Origin: Linyphia triangularis
Taxonomy: Eukaryota > Arthropoda > Arachnida > Araneae > Linyphiidae
Length of the DNA: 64,000 nt
Assembly (NCBI GenBank): GCA_963978545.1
Contig: OZ021730.1
Location: forward strand, 8,997,796 to 9,061,795
Direction of reading: 5' to 3'
The first letter of the stretch is position 1, and every line of letters starts with the position of its first letter. This document shows, piece by piece, positions 20,750 to 31,689 of the stretch. Position numbers and translations under genes: made by a program. The notes below the pieces were generated by a model, which was given only the letters and a program-made list of their open reading frames with translations, was not told the origin of the DNA and did not search any database.

Positions 20750-22080
20750 TACGTGAGTAGGTTTATTTTTAAATATTTGGATAATTTTATATATTACTAA
20801 ATTTTTACATTTTGACTAGCAATAAATTATAATTATTGATTGATTCAAATAACAAAGTGCTTGAGAAGCCTTTTCAGCTTCTTTTATTAATTGTTATCTG
20901 TTTCATGTTTCGTTTTAAATAATCATTGTATTATATGTGCGGTGTTAATGTTCGTGATTATTTTTTATTCTAAGAATATTAGAAGGATCTTTACTGTCTT
21001 CACGTTATCTTTTATCATCTCGATTTAAGTATCATTTACTGTTTATTTAAACGAAACACATTTGTTTTTTATAACAAAACTAACTTTTTCAAAACCAACA
21101 ACAACAAATTTGATTTTCATAACTTAACAAATACATTATATTTTTAATTATTGACAAATTTATGATATGTTTATAAATTTTGTAACAATACTATTATCAG
21201 GGATGAGAGTGATCAGAGAGCAAAAAGGAGGAAATTCAAAAATTCGTTGAGAAAGCTCGCGGATGGAATACACAAAAATTCAACAAAAGAGTATGCAGGA
21301 AGGATTCAATAATTTTAAAGATACAATGAAATTTCTCAAACTATATAATAATTACATTTCAAATATTAGGAGTTAGTGAAGCAATTTGGGAGGAAAGGAG
21401 AGCCAAGAGGGAAAATCTTTTGTTTAGATATGAGGAAAAGTATACTTTTTGCAGGAAAAACTGGTTCAGATCAGAAAAATTTGGATCCTCAAGACAGGGA
21501 CAAAGAGGAGGAAAATATTACATAAAAAACCAAAAAGGAGGAAATCCTCCAAAAGGAGGAAAACTTGTACTTGTATTTAGTATCATTTTGGTTTCATTGG
21601 TTAAAACAACTTCCTTGTTTTCAGCTTTTTATTTGGAATGCGTTATACTTCATATACTAGTTGTTTATGTTACTTTATAATTTCTCCTGTAATTTTGCCA
21701 AAACAATACCATTGCAAACTTTTTAATATGAATTTGGCACTACTGTATTATTAAATATTGATTTTGTGCATAGAGCAGTCCAAAAATTTTAGTTAAAATC
21801 GTTGGTTATTTTACCAATTTTTCTTGTATTTATAGAGTTTTTAAAAAAAATTTCTTTAATATTATGGACTTTTGGGCTGTTATACTATTAACTCCTATTT
21901 TCAATGTATAATATTAATTGCTTAACATTTACAAAACATACTTTAAATAAATAAAAATGTTTATTAACTCAGTGTAATTTTTTATTTAAATGCATTTTAT
22001 ATATATATAAATCTATTTATAGCACGGATAAAAAAATAAAATATCAGCCATTTCCTGAAATAGTCAACTTTGATTGGCTT
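20750..22080. other. AT-rich non-coding stretch
   Basis: No credible gene. 21220-21560 is purine-rich with repeats of GGAGGAAA and a small inverted repeat (GGAGGAAATCCTCC), but its open frame has no recognisable protein. The rest is AT-rich. Confidence 0.55.
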
Positions 22081-22850
22081 GGTTGGTTGGTTGTTATAAT
22101 TTTTCCTGGCGCAAGAGCTCAGAACGGCTATACTGCGCCGAAACACCGTAAATCAGACCTTAACTACTAAAAGTCAATTTAAAATATTTCTAAAATAATA
22201 TACGACATGGAGTTAACGTTAAAACTAGTTAAGAAATAAAAACAGACAAAGCATTAAATACAATGGTAAAAACCAATTTCTAATAAAAATTTAAAAAGGT
22301 GAAGATGAGGAGATGATCCTAAAAGGGCTGATAATGTTGGATGAGTATTATGAAAGTGGCGTTTGCGTATGGAATTAAAAACTGGACAATCAATTAAAAT
22401 ATGCAGAACAGTAAAAGAAACATTACACGAGGTGCATGTGGGGGCACCTTCTGCCAGCAGAAGGTGAACATGGGTGAAACGAGTATGGCCTATGCGTAAC
22501 CGGGAAAGTATAACTTGCCTTCTTCGGTTTTGATTGGAAAAGTCAAACCCGGTTACTAGAGGTTGTAACGAGTGCAATTTATTAGCTTGCTCTGCATCCC
22601 ACATGGCCTGCCATGATTGATGCAGAACACTCGCACACAGTAGAGATATATCACTGGGACAGAGTTGATTACTTCTCTGCCCAGAAGCAGTTTTCGCAAT
22701 TGCATCTGCTCGTTCATTGCCCATGATCCCCACATGACCAGGGATCCAACAAAAGAAAATTTTAAAATTCAAAGATGTAAGACGAGAATGAATTTTTAAA
22801 ATGTCATTAATGTATGGATGGTTTTTATTCAATGGATTATTGAGAGCTGA
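22081..22850 (-). mobile_element. 5'-truncated LINE fragment E (3' end and RNase H)
   Basis: 3' end on the left with GGTTGGTTGTTATAA and then CCTGGCGCAAGAGC...TATACTGCGCCGAAAC. Open frame 22254-22832 covers the end of the RNase H domain (FFCWIPGHVGIMGNERADAI) and the C-terminal motif RLRIGHTRFTHVHLLLAEGAPTCTSC. It is 5'-truncated near 22850 within the codons of the SCLDALNNPL segment. I found no convincing target-site duplication. Confidence 0.85.
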
Positions 22851-23357
22851 TTTGTTTCCTTATTAGCACTCTTGTATCTCTTTTAAGGTCTACACTCCAA
22901 TACATATTAATATCAAAATGTAGAAATAAATATTGGTAATTAATACATTAAAAATTTCTGAATTGATATGCTTAGGCTTAATTAGAAAATTTGTTTAGTC
23001 GTTATTACATTGCATTTGAAACTGAACCTGAGGGAGTTCTTAGAAACCGAACAAATATTCATTTATTTTTACTTTGGACAGTTTTGAAACCACGATTGAA
23101 TAAATATTTTATTTTTATAGAAAGTTTATTAGTATTCAATAGAAAATTCTCCATGATACCTCATCCTTTTGGAAACTTACGTTACAAATAGTAATTAGTG
23201 CATAATTAATTTTAATATATATATACGAAATACAAGTATAGATTTCTGTTAAGTACACATCTAAAAGTAAGAAAAATTTAAATGTGCAAGTATCTGTGAG
23301 GTTTTTTTTTTAACGTTATTTAAAAATAAACACATTTCTGGTAACTTAAGTTAGATG
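22851..23357. other. AT-rich non-coding stretch before the LTR
   Basis: About 500 bp between a LINE fragment and an LTR. No gene, RNA or repeat recognised. Confidence 0.55.
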
Positions 23358-23948
23358 TGTGACGGTGCATCGCACGTCACTCTTCCTCTGCGCATGTTTA
23401 CAACCCACCTACCAGTAGTTGGTCCTTCGACCGGTAGGCGAGGCATGGCACGGCGCATGTGCGGAGCTGCGCATGTGCAGAAGACACTATGAAGCCGGCA
23501 GCTTGGGGTGTGATTCTCAGTTTCGTAGTGTTTCATAGTTTCGAAGTCTCGCGCTAGTCTTGTGTGTGTGTGTGCTCCATGTTAGTTTACCTTAGTGTTC
23601 GTCTCGTCTGTTTTGAGTTCCGTCATGTCCGTCTGAATTAAGTTTACCACGCTGCAGTACCAGCAGGTCTGGTATGTTTCGAGTGGAGACAGCGTCCATC
23701 TCCTGGTACCCTGCTTGACGCTGCCCATGTGGCGCTTTCTGATGCTCTCTCCTGACCGACGTCTCAGTCTGACTGCCACTGTGAGCGGTATTGTTCTGAT
23801 TTATTGTGCTCATGTATTTTCCCATCCTTTCCAGGTACCATTCTGTATGTTTTGTTGCCGTATGTGATATGTGTTGAAGTAATAAAGGAAAAGATTATTT
23901 AAGCGCTCCTAAAATCTTCTCATTTAGTGGACATATTTTGGAGAGTCA
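23358..23948 (+). repeat. 5' long terminal repeat of a Gypsy-like element
   Basis: About 590 bp bounded by TG...CA (TGTGACGGTGCATCGC to GAGAGTCA), GC-richer than its surroundings, with several GCGCATGTGC motifs in the first third and AATAAA near 23880 as a likely polyadenylation signal. A primer-binding-site-like sequence follows and gag starts about 300 bp downstream. The right LTR is not in the window, so the exact limits are unproven. Confidence 0.7.
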
Positions 23949-23953
23949 TAAAC

Positions 23954-23971
23954 TGGCGTCCGCGACAATTA
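23954..23971 (+). other. Putative primer-binding site
   Basis: TGGCGTCCGCGACAATTA, five bases after the LTR, begins with TGG, the complement of a tRNA CCA end. The donor tRNA is not identified. Confidence 0.55.
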
Positions 23972-24259
23972 GGCATAAGTGTTCGCGACGTCATAACCTG
24001 ACTGCGACTTTAGTATACCTAAATTTCAAGTCTTTTTTTTTCCAACACAACGGCACGGACACGTCTGATTGGGGTGGAGGGGGGATATAACGCACATTGA
24101 AAAGTTTGTGTTTTCTTCACCGTACCTCGCCACAACTGCCGCTGTGCTAGTATTTTTGTTGTTGTCATTTTTGGGAAATATTACAGATGTTTCTGTGTCG
24201 TGTTCATTAATAGCTACTGTGTATAGTATTAAATTTGCAAATTGAATTTAAGTTGCAAG

Positions 24260-25208
24260 ATGGATACCTTTGAACAATATTTGGTATTTTTCGTTATTGC
24301 CATCAGTGTGTATTTAGTCTGCTGGTATAGGTTCAGGCAGGGGAATGATGTTGTGGTACATGGTACGCGGCATATCAGGAGTACTGCAAGGCCAGAGGTG
24401 GTATTTTGTGATATGCCTGGTGAAAATGTATTTAATTTCATTTCAAATATTGAGGATATTACTGGATGGGCTGCTGAGGATGACCGAATAACGTTTGCGG
24501 TATCTCGTCTTTGCGGAAGTGCAGGTCAGTGGTTCCGGTTCCGTGAATTTGACGTTAGCACATTAACGTGGGATGTATTAAGGGCACAGCTGTTAAGGCA
24601 GTATGGGCGCATTTATACGAAGGTAGATTTGGCGGACGAGTTGTTTTCTAAACGGTTTCATATGGTAGAGGATTTTAAAAAGTTTGTTTGGGATTTTAGG
24701 GGCCTGTACTTATTAAGGAATGCAGGGGCTCATGAAAATGAGATTATTTGTGCATTAATAAAGAGGTTTCCTAATCCGTTATCATTTATACTGATGCACT
24801 CCTCGATCATTGAAGAACTCATTCGGAATTTCAACCGATGTCAAGATGCGTCCGCCCATACGTTTAGTGTGACACCCGCCGTAAATGCATCCAGCGATTC
24901 AGCGATACAGGAAAACACCGTTTCGGGAGTTGCGAACTGAGCCGCAAACCGTGAGATACCCACGGACTTGTTTCTGGTGCGGAAGAGAAGGTCATGGAGC
25001 TCGGACTTGTCCGGACCTGGCCTCGACTTCTAATCCGACCTTTGTGAATCCGAGAAACGTGTCCCGCGGTGCTGTGAATGAGACTCCTGTTCGGGATTCG
25101 AGAAACGTCCGTTGCTTTAGATGCAATGAAATGGGACATGTGGCCCGGTGTTGTCCGGTTAACCCTCCGGTACGTGGTGTTTCGCCCTCGGACGAGTCTT
25201 TAGACTGA
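24260..25208 (+). pseudogene. Gypsy-like LTR retrotransposon gag with N-terminal hydrophobic segment and two zinc knuckles
   Basis: The first frame (ATG at 24260, to 24940) gives a gag with a retrotrans-gag core (AVSRLCGSAGQWFRF, TWDVLRAQLLRQYG, FKKFVWDFRGLYLLR). Residues 7-22 are strongly hydrophobic (YLVFFVIAISVYLVCW) and look like a signal anchor, unusual for gag. A frameshift between about 24890 and 24940 moves the nucleocapsid part to another frame (24885-25208), with CFWCGREGHGARTC and CFRCNEMGHVARCC knuckles. It would form the particle and bind the RNA. Because the shift lies inside gag, a mutation is likelier than programmed frameshifting. Confidence 0.8.
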
Positions 25209-25285
25209 CGAGTGACCTGGTTCAGGAAGGTACTAGACCACCAGATTTAAGAAAATGTTCTTTCCTGTGCCCGAGGATTCAAGTG

Positions 25286-25404
25286 GGTGCATTTTAGGTG
25301 AATAGCCGAGTCGACACAGGGGCCGATACCTCGTTTATTTCTGGTAGATTGGCTGGGAAATTGCAGGGTCAAGGGGCAATTATTGAAGAACTAAGAATAC
25401 CGAT
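25286..25404 (+). pseudogene. Start of retroviral-type aspartic protease (truncated)
   Basis: A short frame reads NSRVDTGADTSFISGRLAG, with the DTGA active-site motif at 25312-25323. It follows gag and is cut off at 25405 by a LINE fragment. No reverse transcriptase or integrase of this element resumes on the other side, so the rest has been lost. Confidence 0.75.
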
Positions 25405-26097
25405 TAGTTTGTTTGATTGAGGTTTTATGGCGCAAAGGCAACACAAGGGCCATGCTGCGCCAAAACAAAAGATAAAAGAAAAACTAGGATGAAAGATGAA
25501 TTATATATATAATGAGATGTGACATAATATAATTTAAGACTATTAAAAACACATTTCTAAAATGATGAAGAGGTTAATAAAATTTAAAAAATAGATATGT
25601 TTAAAAAAGCTAGATGTGATTTAAAAACCCGATTGATAATGCAAAAAGATTTGGATGGGGAGTTTCCCCAATCAAATCCTGAAGACTTAAAGTGGTACTC
25701 TTAAAAACCTAAGACGATGCGACTGAAAATTAGGACAAGAAATTAAAATATGAGCCACAGAAAGATCGCAACGACAATTATCGCAAACAGGTGGATCATC
25801 TCCCAGCAATAGAGGTCGATGCGTCAATCGGGTATGACCAATGCGCAGACGAGTCAGTTTGACATCTGTCTGACGCATTGGATTAACTGGCCATTTAAGA
25901 AGATGATTTTTGATGAAATGAAGTTAGTTATTAACCTGCAAATCCCATGTTTCTTGACGTAAGGATAATATGAATTTGTGAATTGAAGTCTTAATATCTT
26001 GGTAGGGAACTGGCTGCTGCAGCGGGATTTTCAGATTCTGAAGTGCTGATTCACATTGTGAAGAACTTGCTATTGTTACATATTTCCAAATCATGTA
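25405..26097 (-). mobile_element. 5'-truncated LINE fragment G of a diverged subfamily
   Basis: 3' end on the left (GTTTGTTTGATTGAGG, TATGGCGCAAAGGCAACAC, CATGCTGCGCC). The frame 25687-25878 carries RLRIGHTRLTHRPLLLGDDPPVC...C, the C-terminal motif of LINE ORF2, and decayed coding sequence continues to about 26095 (LSLRQETWDLQVNN). It lacks the rest of ORF2. Divergence from L2 shows another subfamily. Confidence 0.75.
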
Positions 26098-26680
26098 TGT
26101 GTTTCAATTAAATTATTTATAACATTTAAAGAAGTAACTTAAAACTTATTTTAACTATTTCTTAAATATTACCCATCTGAAATATAGTTTCTTAAACTAA
26201 TAATATTTCTCGCTGTTATTCGGAATATTAAATGAGTTGGATTAATTTTAAATATTAATTCATTGTTTTTAAATTTAGATGACTAGACTTATATAGCTAT
26301 TTCCAAATGGGATTTAGTATTAAAATTTAAAAATTCTTAACGATTTGTATCATTGTTGAGTAGATGCACGTGTTCATAGTAAAATGTCCTAATTTTATTG
26401 GTAGATGCCATCTTAAATGTAGCTATTTTCCAATATATGTCTAAAATTTAACTAATAACTTTCTATTTGTAAATAAATTTCAACTAAAAGTAATGATTTT
26501 TCTAGAGTAAAAAAAACAACTTATTTTTCTTAAAATTTATAAAACTCTTAGATTTTTCTCTCTAAATATACGAGTTCATGGTGTTTAAATTAGTAGCTAA
26601 TTTTTCGAATTATTTCAGATTCTGAAGTGCTGATTCATATTGTGAAGAACTTGCTATTACTATATATTTCCAAATCATGT
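26029..26680 (+). repeat. Pair of direct repeats of about 69 bp
   Basis: 26029-26097 and 26612-26680 are nearly identical (TTTCAGATTCTGAAGTGCTG ... ATTTCCAAATCATGT). The left copy is the 5' edge of LINE fragment G. The interval 26098-26611 is AT-rich with no recognised content. The pair may mark a segmental duplication or an insertion with a long duplication. Confidence 0.7.
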
Positions 26681-26684
26681 TAAG

Positions 26685-26862
26685 CCGACCAAACGGTATG
26701 GTGGTTAGCGTGCTAGCTTCTAGACCGCGAGGTTGCGGGTTCGAGTCCCGTGTTAGGCATGGATGTTTGTAAATGTATGTTGGCTTGTCTAATGACGAAT
26801 GTTTCGGCGCATTATAGCCCTCGTGTTGCTGACGGCGCCAGATAATCTGAAAACAACCAACC
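26685..26862 (+). repeat. tRNA-derived SINE, plus orientation
   Basis: The only plus-oriented copy. Head with A box and B box (GGTTCGAGTCC), body, LINE-like end (GCGCATTATAGCCC...GGCGCC) and AAACAACCAACC tail. Target-site duplication AAATCATGTTAAG (26672-26684 and 26863-26875). Confidence 0.92.
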
Positions 26863-26875
26863 AAATCATGTTAAG

Positions 26876-27407
26876 CTCAAAGTGTAAGTGAAATTTAATA
26901 ATTTTCTCAAATAGTATTTATCAAATTAGGAGTTTTAAAGATATTTATTAATACAATTCTAGTTTAAAAATTAAACTAGCAGCCAGTACTAAACTAGTTT
27001 ACAAGTATGCCAGACTTAGAGTTAGTGTATAGTACAGACTATCAGTCGCATCTTGACGTATGTCTCCTCCCTAATTATCGTTGCGGAAATTTTTTTGACA
27101 GCTCATTAAACTGGGGAGCATTAAGCGATAAGTATTCACACATGCTTAGATCTACATTTGTTGCCAGCTTTGTGTGAATTGAGTATAATATTATATTTAT
27201 ATACTTTTCATTATTGTAATGTCGCTTGAGTTAATGTTTAATGAGTATTTAAACTGTACTTGCAGATAATATGTAGTTAATGTTAATTGTGAGACGATAA
27301 TGGTTGAAATAATTCGGTTTATTTTATAATAGAGTTAATGTCTGCCGTATAATTTATTACGGTCAATTTTAATAAATTATGTAAAAGAGATTTAGTTGTT
27401 ATTTTTC
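26876..27407. other. Non-coding, with one 57-codon ORF
   Basis: A 57-codon frame at 27007-27177 (starting MPDLELVYSTDYQSH) precedes the ankyrin relic and might be an upstream exon, but its possible splice donors do not match the phase of the 28287 acceptor. Otherwise nothing recognised. Confidence 0.35.
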
Positions 27408-27411
27408 TTAA

Positions 27412-28141
27412 GGGGACTGTTAAGTCAAAAATAAAAATTCTTCAATTTTTGTCTAAAATTCATGAAATTTTTTGTGTCGTTCAATAGCAATTAGATTAAA
27501 CACAACCCAAAATTTCAAAAATTTATATTGATTTTTTTTCAAGAAATTTAATTTTTATTGAAAAATTTAGCGTTTTTTCCGTAATTTTAAAAACGCTTTT
27601 TGCGATTCAAATTTTTTGCAATCTGTCTCAATTTTTTTGTACAAGCTAATCAAATATATATTGCCATAATTGTGCATGGATTTTGAATTTGACTCATTAG
27701 TTAATTATTTAAAAGTAAAACTTTGGTACAACGACAAAAAATGAAAACTTTTTAAATAGAAGCATTATGAAAATTGCTGTAAAACAATTAAAAAATACCA
27801 GATTCTAAAATCCATGCACAATTGTGTTCAAAATACGAGTAGTATTTTGTACTCGTAGTATAGTAAACAATATCTCCAAATTTAAAAAAAAATACAACAA
27901 CTTTTGAATCGCAAGGAACAAATCGAATACCCTAAAAATCTTAAAATACACATGAAGAGAAAAATGCAATTTAAGAAGTTGAAATACAGACGATTTCTGA
28001 TATGCGCGCTTACAAAAACTCAAATAATATTCTTAATTCTTCTCGGATCAGCGAAAGTAAGGTATGTACTGAAAGCTAGAATTGCAGGCTATATATTTCC
28101 ACTAAAATATAAAAATCGAAATTTTTGCTTTAATAGTCCCC
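27412..28141. mobile_element. TTAA-flanked MITE related to the Kolobok/Mutator-like element at 34704
   Basis: 730-bp unit flanked by TTAA (27408-27411, 28142-28145). Ends GGGGACTGTTAAGTC and, inverted, GGGGACTATTAAAGC. A second inverted pair lies inside (TTGTGCATGGATTTT near 27675 and AAATCCATGCACAA near 27810). No coding capacity. It shares the GGGGACT terminus and TTAA target with 34704-37272. Confidence 0.8.
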
Positions 28142-28286
28142 TTAAATAAAACTTTAAGTTCTTATAATGAAAGCTGTGTGGTTATATCTCTAAACATGGA
28201 GGGGTTGGGTACATATCGTTTCAATCAGAGTGTAGTAAAATCTTTTTTTTTTACACATATATTTAAATATTAATCTTTTATTTTAG

Positions 28287-29345
28287 ATTCTAGAATGCTG
28301 GATATTATATGCGGACTGATTCTGAATGATCAGCTGTGTACAGATAGGTTAAAGGATTTTCCAGTTAATGTTAGAGGAGATCGTGGCAACACGATTCTCC
28401 TCTTTGCATCACATTTTCAACGACTAAGTGCAGTGAAAAATTTTATTGAATATGGCGTAAATGTGAACTATTACAATGATGAGCTAATGACGGCTCTGCA
28501 CTATGCTTCAGACTTTCGATGGATTGATGTAGTGGAGTGCCTCGTGAAGAGAGTTCGAAGTATAAATGTTCGGAATTTACGAGGAGACACTCCACTACAT
28601 CTTGCAACGAGTAAGGGATATATTGAAGTGGCGCGGCAGCTTGTTGAAGGGCGGCGATATGTCTGCCCCGAAAGCCATTCAAGAAACCCCCTTACACATT
28701 GAGGCCTATTTAGGCCATTACGAGTTGGTTCGATGTTATGTAGAGGGCGGTGCAGATGTAAATTTACAGAGTAATGTCGGAGCAACTGCACTGCTATTAG
28801 CATGTGCAGGAGGGTAATACAGCATTGCTGAATACTTGATAAAGGCAGGCGCACAGTATAAAATTTTAGATGTATATGGCTATTCACCATTGTATTATAT
28901 AATTGATAGGAGGAGGCCAGATGTGGAGCTTACCAAATTATTCATTTTGAAAAGTTCAGGCCTCCTCTTATCAGATTATAATATGATGGTGAATAGTCCT
29001 CTATTAAAAGAGGAGATTCTAAGAAATGTTGAGTTTTGTACTCATATGATCATTGCAAATCACAATGAGTATGATTTGGGAAAACTATATGACCTAGAAA
29101 TCAGCAAATTTCTGCCACGAATAGATGTGATGACGGCTCTACATTATGCTTCAGACTTTGGGTGGATCGATGTAGTGGAGTGTCTCGTGAAGAGGGTTCG
29201 AAGTATAAATAATCGGAATTTATGTGGAGACACTCCACTACATCTTGCAACGTGTAAGGGTTACATTAAAGTTGTGCAACAGTTAGTCGAGAGTGGCGGC
29301 GATATGTCTGCCCCGAATGCTATCCTGGAAACCCCTCTACATATT
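28287..29345 (+). pseudogene. Broken ankyrin-repeat gene with internal duplication
   Basis: Starts after a good splice-acceptor-like tract (TTTTATTTTAG at 28276-28286). Repeats are recognisable by motifs such as MTALHYASDF, VVECLVKR, GDTPLHLATSKGY and ADVNLQSNVGATALLLACAGG, about seven in all. Two breaks: a two-base deletion near 28645 and an in-frame TAA near 28817. The segments 28487-28670 and 29127-29310 are close copies of each other. The frame ends in a SINE fragment at 29346. Ankyrin repeats bind proteins; nothing else indicates a function. It could be a host gene remnant or transposon cargo. Confidence 0.75.
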
Positions 29346-29420
29346 GCCTAACACGGGACTCGAACCCGCAGCCTCACGGTCTAGAAGCTAGCACGCTAAC
29401 CACTTTACCGTTTGGTCGGC
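29346..29420 (-). repeat. SINE head fragment
   Basis: Only the tRNA-like part of the common SINE (GGTTCGAGTCC box, inverted) is present, sitting exactly between the ankyrin relic and a polymerase relic. It probably marks a rearrangement junction. Confidence 0.8.
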
Positions 29421-30712
29421 CTTGAAAAAAGGGATATAGCCTTACGAATACATGGATTCCGCGGAGAAGTTTGAAGAAAAGCAACTGCTTCACATTTCAG
29501 AATTTTTTAGCTCACTAACTGGAGAAAACATTACCCAGGAAGAATACGAACATGCACAGATGGTATGGGATACTTTTCACATCCAGAATATAGGCGAATA
29601 TCACAATCTTTATGTAAAAAGTGATGTTTTACAACTAGCCGATTTGTTTCAAAACTTTCGTAATTTACATTACAGTTTGGATTGCGCACACTTGATGACA
29701 GCTCCTGGTCTCGCGTTCAAAATGACAGGACAATCTCTTGAGTTGCTTTTAGACATTAACATGCACTTGCTGGTGGAATGGCCATGATCAGCCAAAGAGA
29801 AGCTACAGCCAATTACAAATATTTGAATGACTACAATACTGAAGAAGACAGCAGTTACATCATATACTTAGACGCTAATAACCTATACGGATAGTCCTTG
29901 TACCAGCCATTGACTTATGGTCGCTGTTCACGGGCAGACACAAATGATAAAGAACTAGTAGAATATATATATTAAACTTACCCGAAGATAGCGATGATGG
30001 TTACATCTTAGAAATTGACCTCATGTACCTCGAAAAACTCCATAGATAACACCACGACTACCCTCTTGCTCCAGTTGGTTGGTTGATTGAGGTTTAATGG
30101 CACAAGGGTATCACTAGGGCCATGCTGCGCCAAACAGTAGTGCGTTATCTAAAAATTAAAATTCCTTAAAATATTGAGATTAAAAAACAATTGAAGCTAG
30201 AATTTAAATCAGACAATAAAAACCAATTTCTTGTAAAAATGAGAATAGATTTTGGTCCCTCTTGTTCCAGAAAAAGTGAAAAGTAACTTAGTAGATCTTT
30301 AGCGTAGAATGATAAGTCCTCTATTAAATGGTAGAAAGTTTGCCCCCACAACAAAATTAGTCCCCAACTTAAATAACAAACGTAATTATGTCATTTATCA
30401 TAAGAACTTACAACTCTATCTAGCCCTGGGATTAAAAAACTCTGCACAGTCCATAAAATCCTTAAATTTCAACAAAAACCTTGGCTTAAACCTTACATAG
30501 AGTTTAAAACTGAAAAAACGCAAAAATAGTTTTGAAAAGAATTTTCTAAACAACAGTGTGTATAGTAAAACGATGGAAAATGTGAAGAAGCATATTGATG
30601 TAGAATTAGTGAATACTGAAAAACGGCATAAAAAGCTAGTTGTCTTGCCTGCTTTTAACAGTTTTAAAATATTTGATAATGATTTAGTTGGAATTCATAA
30701 AATTAAGACTAG
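29421..30712 (+). pseudogene. DNA polymerase B relic of a second Polinton
   Basis: Protein fragments match protein-primed polymerase B of Polintons. 29452-29787 includes the Exo III region (GEYHNLYVKSDVLQLADLFQ) and the start of the polymerase domain (APGLAFKMTG). Decayed motif A follows near 29865 (YLDANNLYG). After a LINE fragment (30075-30256) come KLVPNLNNKRNYVIYHKNLQ and the motif B region (NSVYSKTMENVKKH, near 30550). It parallels the polymerase at 51570-55186 but is divergent and has many breaks, so it belongs to an older, different Polinton. No other Polinton gene is next to it. Confidence 0.85.
30075..30256 (-). mobile_element. 5'-truncated LINE fragment H (3' UTR only)
   Basis: Carries TTGGTTGGTTGATTGAGG and then CATGCTGCGCCAAAC, and reaches the last ORF2 codons. 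Flanked by CCCTCTTGCTCCAG (30061-30074) and CCCTCTTGTTCCAG (30257-30270), one mismatch. Inserted in the polymerase relic. Confidence 0.85.
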
Positions 30713-30886
30713 TTGGTTGGTTGTTTTCAGATTATCTGGCGCCGTCAGCAACACGAGGGCTATAATGCACCGAAACATTCGTCATTAGACAAGCCAACAT
30801 ACATTTACAAACACCCATGCCAACACGGGACTCGAACCCGCAACCTCGCGGTCTAGAAGCTAGCACGCTAACCACTATACCGTTTG
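30713..30886 (-). repeat. tRNA-derived SINE
   Basis: Standard copy: AACC tail and GGCGCC...TGCACC block on the left, tRNA-like head on the right, lacking the last few bases of the head. It separates the polymerase relic from a Harbinger relic. No clear target-site duplication. Confidence 0.88.
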
Positions 30887-31190
30887 AGAAAACTTCAATG
30901 ATAACCTAGCAAAAGCTAGAAAAACCATTGAATACGCTTTTGGGATTTTGGGGGCAAAATGGCGATTTTTTAGGAACATCCATAGAAGTACCAAACGTGT
31001 CAAAAGTAAACCAGCTTGTTCAAGCTGCTTGAATATTGCATAATATTATCAGAGACAGGGATGGCTTTAACAACGCGGACTATACATCATTTCTCCGTGA
31101 AGAGACCGTGAGTGAATTGAGAAGTTCTTCGGATCCCGTTCCAGATATATACCGAAGGTCAACCGAAGCAGCAATAGAAATAAATTAGTG
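30887..31190 (+). pseudogene. PIF/Harbinger transposase C-terminal relic
   Basis: Decayed frame with FNDNLAKARKTIEYAFGILG and AKWRFFRNIH, followed in another frame by KVNQLVQAA and HNIIRDRDGF. These match the last catalytic (Glu) helix of the DDE_4 nuclease of Harbinger transposases, whose usual text is RxxIExAFGIL...RWR and later HNxLR. Only the C-terminal end remains, with frameshifts and a stop at about 31187. It abuts a SINE on each side. Confidence 0.75.
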
Positions 31191-31221
31191 GCATATTTTA
31201 ATCAATAACCATTTGTCCTTT

Positions 31222-31400
31222 GGTTGGTTGTTTTCTGATTACCTGGCGCCGTCAGCAACACGAGGTTTATAATGTGCCGAAACATTCGTCATTAGACAAG
31301 CCAACATACATTTACAAACACCCATGCCTAACACGGGACTCGAACTCGCAACCTCGCGGTCTAGAGGCTAGCACGCTAACCACTATACCGTTTGGTTGGC
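31222..31400 (-). repeat. tRNA-derived SINE
   Basis: Diverged copy of the common SINE with several substitutions, including in the head (GGTTCGAGT changed in the inverted B box region). AACC tail on the left. Target-site duplication not clear. Confidence 0.85.
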
Positions 31401-31689
31401 CCAATTATAAATAGGCGAAGGTAAGATGCGATATTGTAAAAGGAACAAAGTATGTTAAAAACTCATTTAAAAAAAGTTAGTATCATTTTGATGATAAAAG
31501 ACATTTATTGCAAATAATAAATAAAAATGTGTATTTATTTGTAACTCCAAAATAATAATGTACTATGCAAAAGTTTTCATTTTTATGTATAAAGCAATCA
31601 ATCTATAAAAAACTATATGAAAGTGTTAAGGTTGTGAATCATGTTTTTCCTCCATACAATTATTAATTGAACACCTTATGACAATACTC
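31401..31689. other. AT-rich spacer
   Basis: No feature recognised between the SINE and the MULE-like relic. Confidence 0.5.

Noticed and set aside
21420..21680. 86-codon ORF with Gly/Lys-rich text
   Set aside because: Arises from purine-rich repeats (GGAGGAAA), with no homology that I can see.
23592..23825. Minus-strand ORFs within the LTR
   Set aside because: The LTR, leader and gag are consistently plus-strand; these frames have no motifs and are chance openings in GC-richer DNA.
24890..24940. Programmed frameshift between two gag frames
   Set aside because: The shift falls before the nucleocapsid knuckles and not at a gag-pol boundary, and I see no slippery heptamer; a mutation is simpler.
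27904..28149. 81-codon ORF inside the MITE
   Set aside because: Lies in an AT-rich non-autonomous element, crosses its terminal repeat and resembles no protein.
28295..29351. Latrotoxin-like toxin gene because of ankyrin repeats in a possible spider
   Set aside because: Only generic ankyrin repeats are visible, without any other toxin region, and the frame is broken. Ankyrin repeats alone are not evidence of a toxin.
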